From: Alphaproteobacteria bacterium PA2
GTDB taxonomy: Bacteria > Pseudomonadota > Alphaproteobacteria > Caulobacterales > Caulobacteraceae
Direction of reading: 5' to 3'
Length of the DNA: 64,000 bases
NCBI GenBank assembly: GCA_002256425.1
Contig: NKIZ01000001.1
Location: forward strand, 2,887,001 to 2,951,000
Shown: positions 34,685 to 42,434 of the stretch, piece after piece
Numbering within the stretch: position 1 is the stretch's first letter
Layout: every line of letters begins with the position of its first letter
The notes under the pieces: model-generated
Databases searched by the model: none
Told to the model about the DNA's origin: nothing
The model's input: only the letters and a program-made list of their open reading frames with translations
Program-made: the position numbers and the translations under genes

Positions 34685-37600
34685 CTAGAACTTCACCCGG
34701 AAGCGGGCGCCGCCCATGAACTCGCTCTTGGCCGAGCTGCCGACAGGATTGGTGTCGGCACGACCATAGAGGCTGACATCCCCGGCGCCCTTGAGCACCG
34801 GGCGGCCATAGAGGACCTCTGCGGCGAAGGGACGGGCCTGATGCAGGTCCAGGCTCCGGTTGACCACCCCGATCTCGCCGGTGTGACGGTCGGTCACTTC
34901 GGCAATGGCGATGTTCAGCTTGCCGCTTTCCACATGCATGGGCTGGGACAGGCTCATCCGCAGGACGTCGCCCCGGGCCAGGAGGTTGGACTTCGTCAGG
35001 ACCGCTTCATAGGCCGAAGTGGTCACGCCAGCCTTGTCCACGGCGATGTTCTGACCCGAACCGGCTGCGGTCTTGCCGACCGTGCCGCTCAGGGCCAGGC
35101 GGGTGTCGTGGCCAAGGTCGGCATTGACGCCCACGGTCAGGCCGTGAGAGCGCGAACCGCCGCCGAAGTCGGTGGGATCCAGGGACTGGGTGCCCAGGAA
35201 GGCGTTGGCCTCGTTGAGGTGGGTATAGGCGCCCATCAGCTGAACCCCGTCCGTCAGACGATAGTTCAGGCCGAAGTGCTGGGCGTTGGCCTGATAGCGT
35301 TCAGCACCGTTGCCCAGGACGGCAAGGGTCGGAGAGCCGTCGACATCCCGCAGCATGTTGCGGTTGGTCATGCCGGCCGAGAGGTCGACCCTGTCGTTCA
35401 GGTGGAACTTCAGATTGGCGAAGCCGCCGCCGGAAGCCAGGCCCAGCAGGGGATCCAGGCCGCCCTTGGTCGCATCCACATCGCCGGCCAGGGCAAAGCC
35501 CTCCATGCCGCCCACAGGGATTGCGCCGTCGCCGAAGCCGAAGTCCAGACTGGTCTGCTCGCCAGCCACGTGGACCTTGGATTGATAGTCCATGCCGCTC
35601 TGGACAAAGCCCTGCACGTTCGTGCGCGGGGCGATGGTCAGGGTCATGTCCGCAGACCAGGGATTGGCGACGGGAACGCTCTGGCTGTTGGAGAAGGCGA
35701 ACCCACTGCCGCTGCTGCTCGATCCGCTCGACGACTGGGTCGCAATCCAGCTGTCCAGGCGCTTGACCAGATAGTCCTGGAACCGCTCTGACGAACCCTG
35801 GGCTGACGTGAAGGTCTGACCGATCAGCTTGCTGGCCAGCGGGATGGCGAAGTCGCGCTTGGTGTTCCCGATGGTCTCGAAGGCATAGTAGTAGAGGCCA
35901 TCCGCGCTCTGCAGATTGCCCGATTCCTTGACCTTCTCAGTCGCCCGATTGCTGATGATCTGACTGATCGGCACAACACCGCCGAGCTTGCCATTGGCAG
36001 GCGCGTAGAAAACCGCCTTGCCGAAATCCAGCGGCGACTGTGCAGCCGTGATGTCCAGCAGACCGGCGCCGAAGACCGCGTCAACGCCCGGGGCGCCAAG
36101 GTCCTTGGCCGACTTCAGGATGATGTCCGAGGTTTCCTTCGGATAGGTCGAGAGCCAGGGCCAACGGTCGTGGAGTAGGGCCACAGCGCCGGAGACGATT
36201 GGCGCCGCCAGGGAGGTGCCGGTATGGCGGGCGACGCCACCCTTGTCGTCAGAGACCAGGATCAATTCGCCGGGCGCCACCAGATAGCGGTCCATCAGGC
36301 GGTTGCCGGTCTGGCAGGTTCCACCGCTTACCACCAGGCAGGCCGTGCCCGGCTGGTTGTTGAAGTTGGAAATGGTCAAGCCATCGGACTGGATCGACCC
36401 GACAATCAGCAGGTTGGGGTTGGTGGCGAAGTTCCAGGTAACGTTGGTGGTCTGGACCACGCCATCATTGCCGGCGGCCAGAACGAAGAGGTTGTCCTTG
36501 GCCACCAGACTGACATCTGGCCGGCTGAAGACGTCGTTCCAGCTGGGCGCAAGGGCGAAGCCGCCTTCGCCGAGAGATGCATTGATGATGCTGGCGCTGC
36601 TCGCGGCCAGGGACTTGATGCCCGTCGCGACATCGTCCCAGCTGGCGGTGCCCGTAGAGTCGAAGGGGTTGTAGGCGACCACCTTGGCCCTGGGCGCTAT
36701 GCCCATGACGCCAACGCCGTCGTGGGCGCCGACCATCAGGCCCGCTACAGCGGCGCCGTGGCCGTTGGTGAAGCTGGACACGCCATCAAAGGCGACGATG
36801 TTCTTCTGGATGGTGACATCACCGGCGACGGTGAAATCCAGCAGGCCGATGGTGGTGTCGGAACCTGACCCCTGGGTCTGTGTGAGGGAAGGCGACCAGT
36901 TGGCGGTGGCCATCCAGTGATCGATATGATCAGTGCCAGTATAGTTCATCAGGCCGTCATACCAATCCAGGAAGAAGAGGGCCCTCTGGGTCGGCGACAG
37001 CGCCGCCAGGGTCGCCGGCTTTTTCGGATCGATGCCGTACTTGGTCATCAAAGGATCGGCGAACTTGGTCTTGAAGGAGCCGCTCGTGCCGGTCGGGACA
37101 ACGGCCTTGGTCCAGTATTCACTGGCCTTGGAAACCATCTCCTGCAGCTTGGAGGCGATCTCGCTATACGACCCTGAAGAGGCCGTCGGTGAAATCGCAT
37201 TCCACGTGTTCAAGGTCTCCTGGTAAGTTTTACCAGCTTCCTTCCAGTATTCGGCCAGCTTTTCGCTGGTGATCGCGCCCTGGTAGGGCCTGGTGGAACC
37301 CCAGAATGGCGTGACGCCATTCTGCGTCAGTGTGCCCGCCAGGTAAGGGTTGACGGCGCCAGACCCTCCCGACAGAGGAGAAACGTTTCCATAGAGGCCA
37401 TTCACCTCGCCCCACAGTGGCGAGACATTGCCGTAAAGCGGTGAGACATTGCCGTACAGGGGCGAAACATTGCCATAGAGTGGCGACACATTTCCGTAGA
37501 GCGGGGACACGTTGCCATAAAGCGGCGAAACGTTCCCATAGAAGGCGCGAACCGGCTTGATGAGCGGAGCCGCGGTCGAAGCGGGCGCCGTCGTCGGCGC

Positions 37601-37798
37601 TGCGGTCGCGGCGGCCGTCTTGGGCGCCGCCGTCGTCGTGGTGGTCTTGGGCGTCGTGGTCGTCGTGGCTGTCTTGGTGGTCGTCGCAGTCGACGTCTTG
37701 GTCTTCGTCGCCGCATCGGCCGATATGGCGAAGCTCGACACCGAAGCCAGCATGGCCAGCGGCAGAGCGTAACGCAGAGTCTTCAACTTCGTAGCCAT
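34685..37798 (-). CDS. Secreted S8 (subtilisin-like) serine peptidase with YGNVSPL repeats, autotransporter-like (paralogue 1)
   Basis: A 1037-residue secreted protein. Order: signal peptide (1-29), Thr/Ala/Pro-rich linker (about 31-80), eight heptad units at 87-142 (seven YGNVSPL, one WGEVNGL), a helical spacer (about 150-300), and a subtilase domain with D321 (IGLLDF), H347 (NGHGAAVAG), oxyanion N444 (AAGNDG) and S529 (TGTSLAAP). The last roughly 300 residues are beta-rich and end ARFRVKF, like an outer-membrane barrel. ATG at 37798 with GGGGG upstream. The receiver gene follows. It differs from paralogues 2 and 3 throughout, and only it has the Thr-rich linker. Barrel and surface location are inferred. 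Confidence 0.9.
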   Translation of the reverse strand: MATKLKTLRYALPLAMLASVSSFAISADAATKTKTSTATTTKTATTTTTPKTTTTTAAPKTAAATAAPTTAPASTAAPLIKPVRAFYGNVSPLYGNVSPLYGNVSPLYGNVSPLYGNVSPLYGNVSPLWGEVNGLYGNVSPLSGGSGAVNPYLAGTLTQNGVTPFWGSTRPYQGAITSEKLAEYWKEAGKTYQETLNTWNAISPTASSGSYSEIASKLQEMVSKASEYWTKAVVPTGTSGSFKTKFADPLMTKYGIDPKKPATLAALSPTQRALFFLDWYDGLMNYTGTDHIDHWMATANWSPSLTQTQGSGSDTTIGLLDFTVAGDVTIQKNIVAFDGVSSFTNGHGAAVAGLMVGAHDGVGVMGIAPRAKVVAYNPFDSTGTASWDDVATGIKSLAASSASIINASLGEGGFALAPSWNDVFSRPDVSLVAKDNLFVLAAGNDGVVQTTNVTWNFATNPNLLIVGSIQSDGLTISNFNNQPGTACLVVSGGTCQTGNRLMDRYLVAPGELILVSDDKGGVARHTGTSLAAPIVSGAVALLHDRWPWLSTYPKETSDIILKSAKDLGAPGVDAVFGAGLLDITAAQSPLDFGKAVFYAPANGKLGGVVPISQIISNRATEKVKESGNLQSADGLYYYAFETIGNTKRDFAIPLASKLIGQTFTSAQGSSERFQDYLVKRLDSWIATQSSSGSSSSGSGFAFSNSQSVPVANPWSADMTLTIAPRTNVQGFVQSGMDYQSKVHVAGEQTSLDFGFGDGAIPVGGMEGFALAGDVDATKGGLDPLLGLASGGGFANLKFHLNDRVDLSAGMTNRNMLRDVDGSPTLAVLGNGAERYQANAQHFGLNYRLTDGVQLMGAYTHLNEANAFLGTQSLDPTDFGGGSRSHGLTVGVNADLGHDTRLALSGTVGKTAAGSGQNIAVDKAGVTTSAYEAVLTKSNLLARGDVLRMSLSQPMHVESGKLNIAIAEVTDRHTGEIGVVNRSLDLHQARPFAAEVLYGRPVLKGAGDVSLYGRADTNPVGSSAKSEFMGGARFRVKF
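37373..37540 (-). repeat. Tandem 21-bp (heptapeptide) repeats in S8 paralogue 1
   Basis: Six consecutive YGNVSPL codon blocks, one WGEVNGL and one more YGNVSPL. The units are identical in protein but differ at synonymous positions, which argues for selection on the peptide rather than recent slippage. Confidence 0.95.
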
Positions 37799-37813
37799 GG
37801 CGGCCCCCAATTC

Positions 37814-37830
37814 CGGAACACTTTGTTCCG
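37814..37830 (-). promoter_or_regulatory. Leader hairpin of S8 paralogue 1
   Basis: CGGAAC and its complement flank 5 bases, 16-32 bases upstream of the start codon and just before the GGGGG ribosome-binding site. Paralogues 2 and 3 have a hairpin of different sequence at nearly the same place. Confidence 0.5.
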
Positions 37831-38008
37831 CAGTACGGGCTTACCGCTGCTCAGATAAGATAGATTGAAGGAACTAGATGAATCGCAATTAACCGCAGTT
37901 TTTACTGGACTGGGCGCGGAAGTTTGACTCCACGAAATCGAGTATAGAATTTGTAAATATTGTTTACTGAATCACTACACCGGGTGTGCGCCTCGATGGA
38001 CTGAATTG

Positions 38009-38040
38009 AAAAAGGTCCCTGGTGCTGTGCGCCAGGGACC
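38009..38040 (-). terminator. Rho-independent terminator of S8 paralogue 2
   Basis: A 9-bp perfect stem (GGTCCCTGG at 38014-38022 with 38032-38040) and a 9-base loop, followed on the minus strand by TTTTT. It lies 54 bases after the paralogue 2 stop. Confidence 0.9.
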
Positions 38041-38092
38041 CCTTCCTTAGGGAACTGAAATCCACCGGACAGGTCGCCCTGCCCGGCTGGAA

Positions 38093-39015
38093 CCTAGAAG
38101 CGGAACTTGAACCGTGCGCCGCTCATATAGGTGGTCTCGGTATTGGACGTGTCGGTGTCGACGCGGCCGTAGAAGCTGACCTCGCCAAGACCCTTGAGCA
38201 CCGGGCGGCCATAGAGCATTTCCGTGGCCAGGGGCCGCGGGGGGGCGGTGCCGATGTGCTGGGTGATGAAGCCCAGCTCGCCGGTCTCGCGGTCAGCAAT
38301 GCCGTAGGAGGTGAAGGCCAGGTCGCCCTTCTCCACATGCAGGGGCTGGGACACGGAGATCCGCACCACATCGCCCTTGGCGAAGAGATCGCCCTGGGTC
38401 AGGGAGACCTGATAGGCCGTCGAGGTCATGTCCTTCGCGCTGAAGGCCTGGCCGCCGTTGGTCCGGGTCTTGCCGACCGTGCCCGAGACCGCAAGGCGGG
38501 TGTTCGGGCCCAGAGCCGCATCGACGCCGACATTGTAGCCGTCGGTGGTCGAACCGGCGCCCAGGTCGCTGGCTTCCAGGGACTGGATGCCCAGCAGGCC
38601 GCTGGCTTCGGTCAGGTGGGTCAGGCCGCCCAGGATGTGGACGCCTTCAGCCACCTTCACATTGACGCCGAGATTGGTCGCCGCCGCCTCGTAACGCTCG
38701 GCGCCATTGCCCAGGACCCGAAGGCCAGGGCTGGAGCCGGTGTCGCGCAGGTCGTTCCTCTGGGTCGAACCGGCCGAAACCTGGACATTGTCCGTCAGGT
38801 TGAAGGCGATCTTGCCAAAGGCGCCGCCGGAAGCCAGGCCCAGGAGGGGGTTGGCCCCACCGCGGGTGGCGTCATAGTCGGCAGCTTGGCCGAAGCCCGG
38901 CATGGCGCCCAGGGTGACAGCGCCGTCGCCGAAGCCGAACTCGGCTTCCGAGCCGTCGCCGGCAATGTGCAGGCGGGACTGGTAGGCCACCCCGGTCTGG
39001 ACAAAGCCGTCACGC
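38093..39015 (-). repeat. Long direct repeat, copy in S8 paralogue 2
   Basis: About 923 bp that I read as identical, base for base, to 41512-42434 (constant offset 3419). It covers the last 307 codons and the stop. The first mismatch is at 39016 (T against C), after which the genes diverge quickly. Confidence 0.9.
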
Positions 39016-41201
39016 TTGGACTGCGGCGCAATCGAAAGGGACATGTCGGCGCCCCAGGGATTGCGCATGGCCACGCCCTTGGCGAAGCCCGCAAAGTTGG
39101 CCTTGGAGCTGTCCTCGGCGAAGGCTGGCTTGGTCGCGATCCAGCCTTCCATCCGGCTCACCAGATAGCTTTGGAACAGGTCAGCGTCGCCCGAGGCGCG
39201 GGTCACATTCTGACCGATCAGCTTGCGCGCCACCGGAATGGCGAAGTCGCGACGGGTGCGGGTGCCGGTCAGGGCGACATTGGCGTTGAGATTGGCGCCT
39301 GTCGTCGCGTTGAATTCCTCGATGGCGTAGAAGTACAGCCCCTGGGCATTCCAGGCGTTGGTCTTGTCCTTGCGGAAGTCCTTGATCACGGTGGCGACCG
39401 AGCTGGTCTTAAGCCCTGTGGTGGAGATGACTCCATTTGTGCTGACCGCCGTCGTGGAGTTCTTCTTGCCCGTATAGTAGATAAGATTATCCCAGTTCAG
39501 CGGCGACTGTGCTGCGGTAACATCGAGCAGGCCGCGACCATAGATCGGGTCAACCCCCGGATCGCCCAGATCCCGAGCCGTATTCAGCAGGATGGAGTTG
39601 GTGACCTTGGGATAGCTCGCCAGCCATTTCCAGCGGTCGTGAAGCAAGGCCACCGCGCCCGAAACCAGCGGCGCCGCCAGGGAGGTGCCCGACTGACGCG
39701 AAACGCCGCCAGCGCCGTTGTCGACGAGGATCAACTCGCCAGGCGCAACAAGGAAGCGATCCTTCAGATAGTTGCCGGGCTGGCAGACCGTCGTGCCGGG
39801 TGCGAGCAGGCAGGCATTGCCGGGGGTGTTGCTGAAGTTCGAGATATAACCGGCGGCATTCACCGAACCGACAAGCAGGACATCGGGATATTTTGCAAAA
39901 TCCCAGGTGACATTGGCCGTCTGCGAAACACCGTCATTGCCGGAGGCGATCACGAAGACCGTCTTGCCTGCGATAGCCGAAGTGGCGGGGGCGGCCAGGC
40001 TGCTGAAGACCGTGCCCCAGCCGGGCGCCAGGGCGTAGCCTGGTTCACCGAGGGAGGCGTTTACGATGCTGGCGCCCTTGTAGGCGGCAGTGCCAGTCGT
40101 AAGATTTACGATGCCTGTGGTGATGTCAGTCCAGTTGGTGGTGCCTGTCGCATCAAAGGGATTGTAGGCGATCACCTTGGCCTTGGGCGCAATGCCCATG
40201 ATGCCGGCGCCATCATGGGCGCCGACCATCAGGCTGCCCACGGCGACCCCATGACCATTGGTGAACTGCGAGACACCGCTATAGGCGACAATATTCTGAC
40301 TGACCGTGGTGTTTCCTGAAACCGTAAAGTCCAGGAGCCCGATCGTGGTGTCTGAGCCAGACCCTTGGGTCTGCGTAAGGGAAGGCGACCATTGAACCAG
40401 GTTCATCCAGTAGTCGATGTAGTCAGTGCCCGTATACTTCATCAGGCTGTCGTACAGATCCAGGAGGAACAGGCCTCGCTTGGTCTGATCCATCTGCGCA
40501 AGGGTTGCAGGGCTGGAAAGACTGATGCCGTACTTGGCGAACAGGGGATTGGCGACAGCCTGCTGATACCCGACTCCGCCGGTCTTGGCCTTGATCGCCA
40601 GATCCCAGAAGGTGGTCGCACTCTGCCCAAAGGCGTTAAGCTGAGTGGCGATCGGCGCATAGGCGGCGGCGGTGGATCCTGCGGGGATTGCAGCCCAGGC
40701 CGTATCGATGCCATTCCAGGTCAGGCCCGCGGTCTTCCAATAAGTGTTAAGACCGGCGCTGGTCATGTTGTTGGTGTAGGGCGCAATCGTTCCCCAGAAG
40801 GCCGATACGCCATTGAGGCTGCTGGAGCTGGCGGTATAGGGGTTCAGCTGGGTCGAGCTGCCATCCAGGGCCTTGATACTGCCCCAGAGCGGAGACACGT
40901 TTCCGTAATACGGGTGAACAGTGCCCCACAACGGCGACACGTTACCGTAAAGCGGAGAAACATTCCCGTAGAGGGGAGAAACATTGCCGTAGAGTGGAGA
41001 CACGTTGCCATAGAGAGGCGACACATTTCCATACAATGGGGAAACATTGCCATAAACGGGCCCCACAGAGCCCCAAAGCGGCGAAACATTGCCATAGACC
41101 GGCTTCACCGGGCCGGCCTGAGCCGACGGTGCAAGGGCAATCGCAGAAACTGAAGCCATTGCGGCCAGAGCGATCACGTTCAGCTTTGTCTTCTTAGGCA
41201 T
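38094..41201 (-). CDS. Secreted S8 serine peptidase with YGNVSPL repeats, autotransporter-like (paralogue 2)
   Basis: A 1035-residue secreted protein: signal peptide ending PSAQAG, 11 heptad units at 36-112 (eight YGNVSPL plus WGSVGPV, WGTVHPY, WGSIKAL), a helical spacer, then a subtilase domain with D291 (IGLLDF), H317 (NGHGVAVG), oxyanion N422 (ASGNDG) and S507 (SGTSLAAP). The C-terminal roughly 300 residues end in GARFKFRF, the terminal Phe and alternating pattern of outer-membrane barrels. The ATG at 41201 has GGGGG upstream; GTG/ATG at 41216/41213 are less likely. The last 307 codons are identical in DNA to paralogue 3 as far as I can read. Confidence 0.92.
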   Translation of the reverse strand: MPKKTKLNVIALAAMASVSAIALAPSAQAGPVKPVYGNVSPLWGSVGPVYGNVSPLYGNVSPLYGNVSPLYGNVSPLYGNVSPLYGNVSPLWGTVHPYYGNVSPLWGSIKALDGSSTQLNPYTASSSSLNGVSAFWGTIAPYTNNMTSAGLNTYWKTAGLTWNGIDTAWAAIPAGSTAAAYAPIATQLNAFGQSATTFWDLAIKAKTGGVGYQQAVANPLFAKYGISLSSPATLAQMDQTKRGLFLLDLYDSLMKYTGTDYIDYWMNLVQWSPSLTQTQGSGSDTTIGLLDFTVSGNTTVSQNIVAYSGVSQFTNGHGVAVGSLMVGAHDGAGIMGIAPKAKVIAYNPFDATGTTNWTDITTGIVNLTTGTAAYKGASIVNASLGEPGYALAPGWGTVFSSLAAPATSAIAGKTVFVIASGNDGVSQTANVTWDFAKYPDVLLVGSVNAAGYISNFSNTPGNACLLAPGTTVCQPGNYLKDRFLVAPGELILVDNGAGGVSRQSGTSLAAPLVSGAVALLHDRWKWLASYPKVTNSILLNTARDLGDPGVDPIYGRGLLDVTAAQSPLNWDNLIYYTGKKNSTTAVSTNGVISTTGLKTSSVATVIKDFRKDKTNAWNAQGLYFYAIEEFNATTGANLNANVALTGTRTRRDFAIPVARKLIGQNVTRASGDADLFQSYLVSRMEGWIATKPAFAEDSSKANFAGFAKGVAMRNPWGADMSLSIAPQSKRDGFVQTGVAYQSRLHIAGDGSEAEFGFGDGAVTLGAMPGFGQAADYDATRGGANPLLGLASGGAFGKIAFNLTDNVQVSAGSTQRNDLRDTGSSPGLRVLGNGAERYEAAATNLGVNVKVAEGVHILGGLTHLTEASGLLGIQSLEASDLGAGSTTDGYNVGVDAALGPNTRLAVSGTVGKTRTNGGQAFSAKDMTSTAYQVSLTQGDLFAKGDVVRISVSQPLHVEKGDLAFTSYGIADRETGELGFITQHIGTAPPRPLATEMLYGRPVLKGLGEVSFYGRVDTDTSNTETTYMSGARFKFRF
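40866..41096 (-). repeat. Tandem 21-bp heptad repeats in S8 paralogue 2
   Basis: Eleven heptad codon blocks: YGNVSPL, WGSVGPV, six YGNVSPL, WGTVHPY, YGNVSPL, WGSIKAL. Synonymous differences are scattered among the units. Confidence 0.95.
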
Positions 41202-41215
41202 GGAAGCCCCCATCA

Positions 41216-41300
41216 CTCGGATCTTTGAGTCCGAGCCTGGAAGATATCCACAGCCTATCTAATGATTTGCCAAGATGTTTAGTAAAGGGGATTTAATCGT
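41216..41300 (-). promoter_or_regulatory. Leader hairpin and conserved upstream blocks of S8 paralogue 2
   Basis: CTCGGA/TCCGAG (41216-41221, 41230-41235) form a 6-bp hairpin 15-34 bases before the start. Three blocks (TTTGCCAA at 41266, GTAAAGG at 41282, TTAATCGT at 41293, plus-strand spelling) recur upstream of paralogue 3 at exactly the same distances from the start (65, 81 and 92 bases). This marks a shared promoter. The rest of the gap to 41444 is AT-rich, with nothing recognised. Confidence 0.55.
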
Positions 41301-41444
41301 ATTATCTCTGTGAATGTTATCATTTGCAGGCATTGGGAAAACTCTTCTTAAGATTGTCGAAACCATATGATTTTGGGTATTCGTTATTGAAAAATGAACG
41401 CCTGAAAACTGAAATCGACACCTTACATCATGACTTCTGAACGC

Positions 41445-41476
41445 AAAAAGGCCCCCGGCAAATTGAGCCGGGGGCC
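41445..41476 (-). terminator. Rho-independent terminator of S8 paralogue 3
   Basis: A 10-bp perfect stem (GGCCCCCGGC at 41450-41459 with 41467-41476) and a 7-base loop, followed on the minus strand by TTTTT. It lies 37 bases after the paralogue 3 stop. Confidence 0.9.
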
Positions 41477-41511
41477 AGATTGTCGTCTGTAGGTGTGGAG
41501 CTGGGTCCTGT

Positions 41512-42434
41512 CCTAGAAGCGGAACTTGAACCGTGCGCCGCTCATATAGGTGGTCTCGGTATTGGACGTGTCGGTGTCGACGCGGCCGTAGAAGCTGACC
41601 TCGCCAAGACCCTTGAGCACCGGGCGGCCATAGAGCATTTCCGTGGCCAGGGGCCGCGGGGGGGCGGTGCCGATGTGCTGGGTGATGAAGCCCAGCTCGC
41701 CGGTCTCGCGGTCAGCAATGCCGTAGGAGGTGAAGGCCAGGTCGCCCTTCTCCACATGCAGGGGCTGGGACACGGAGATCCGCACCACATCGCCCTTGGC
41801 GAAGAGATCGCCCTGGGTCAGGGAGACCTGATAGGCCGTCGAGGTCATGTCCTTCGCGCTGAAGGCCTGGCCGCCGTTGGTCCGGGTCTTGCCGACCGTG
41901 CCCGAGACCGCAAGGCGGGTGTTCGGGCCCAGAGCCGCATCGACGCCGACATTGTAGCCGTCGGTGGTCGAACCGGCGCCCAGGTCGCTGGCTTCCAGGG
42001 ACTGGATGCCCAGCAGGCCGCTGGCTTCGGTCAGGTGGGTCAGGCCGCCCAGGATGTGGACGCCTTCAGCCACCTTCACATTGACGCCGAGATTGGTCGC
42101 CGCCGCCTCGTAACGCTCGGCGCCATTGCCCAGGACCCGAAGGCCAGGGCTGGAGCCGGTGTCGCGCAGGTCGTTCCTCTGGGTCGAACCGGCCGAAACC
42201 TGGACATTGTCCGTCAGGTTGAAGGCGATCTTGCCAAAGGCGCCGCCGGAAGCCAGGCCCAGGAGGGGGTTGGCCCCACCGCGGGTGGCGTCATAGTCGG
42301 CAGCTTGGCCGAAGCCCGGCATGGCGCCCAGGGTGACAGCGCCGTCGCCGAAGCCGAACTCGGCTTCCGAGCCGTCGCCGGCAATGTGCAGGCGGGACTG
42401 GTAGGCCACCCCGGTCTGGACAAAGCCGTCACGC
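41512..42434 (-). repeat. Long direct repeat, copy in S8 paralogue 3
   Basis: The partner of 38093-39015. About 923 bp reads as identical, ending at the same codon boundary region in both genes, which suggests gene conversion or a very recent partial duplication. Confidence 0.9.

Noticed and set aside
37373-37540. Regular 21-bp repeats considered as a CRISPR array
   Set aside because: No spacers, in frame inside a coding sequence, and no cas genes; the periodicity is the heptapeptide.
38022-40319. 765-codon open frame on the plus strand across S8 paralogue 2
   Set aside because: It is antisense to a gene with clear protease motifs, and the translation is Gly/Ala/Val/His-rich shadow sequence with no domains. 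The matching frame at 41480-43621 exists only because the two genes are similar.
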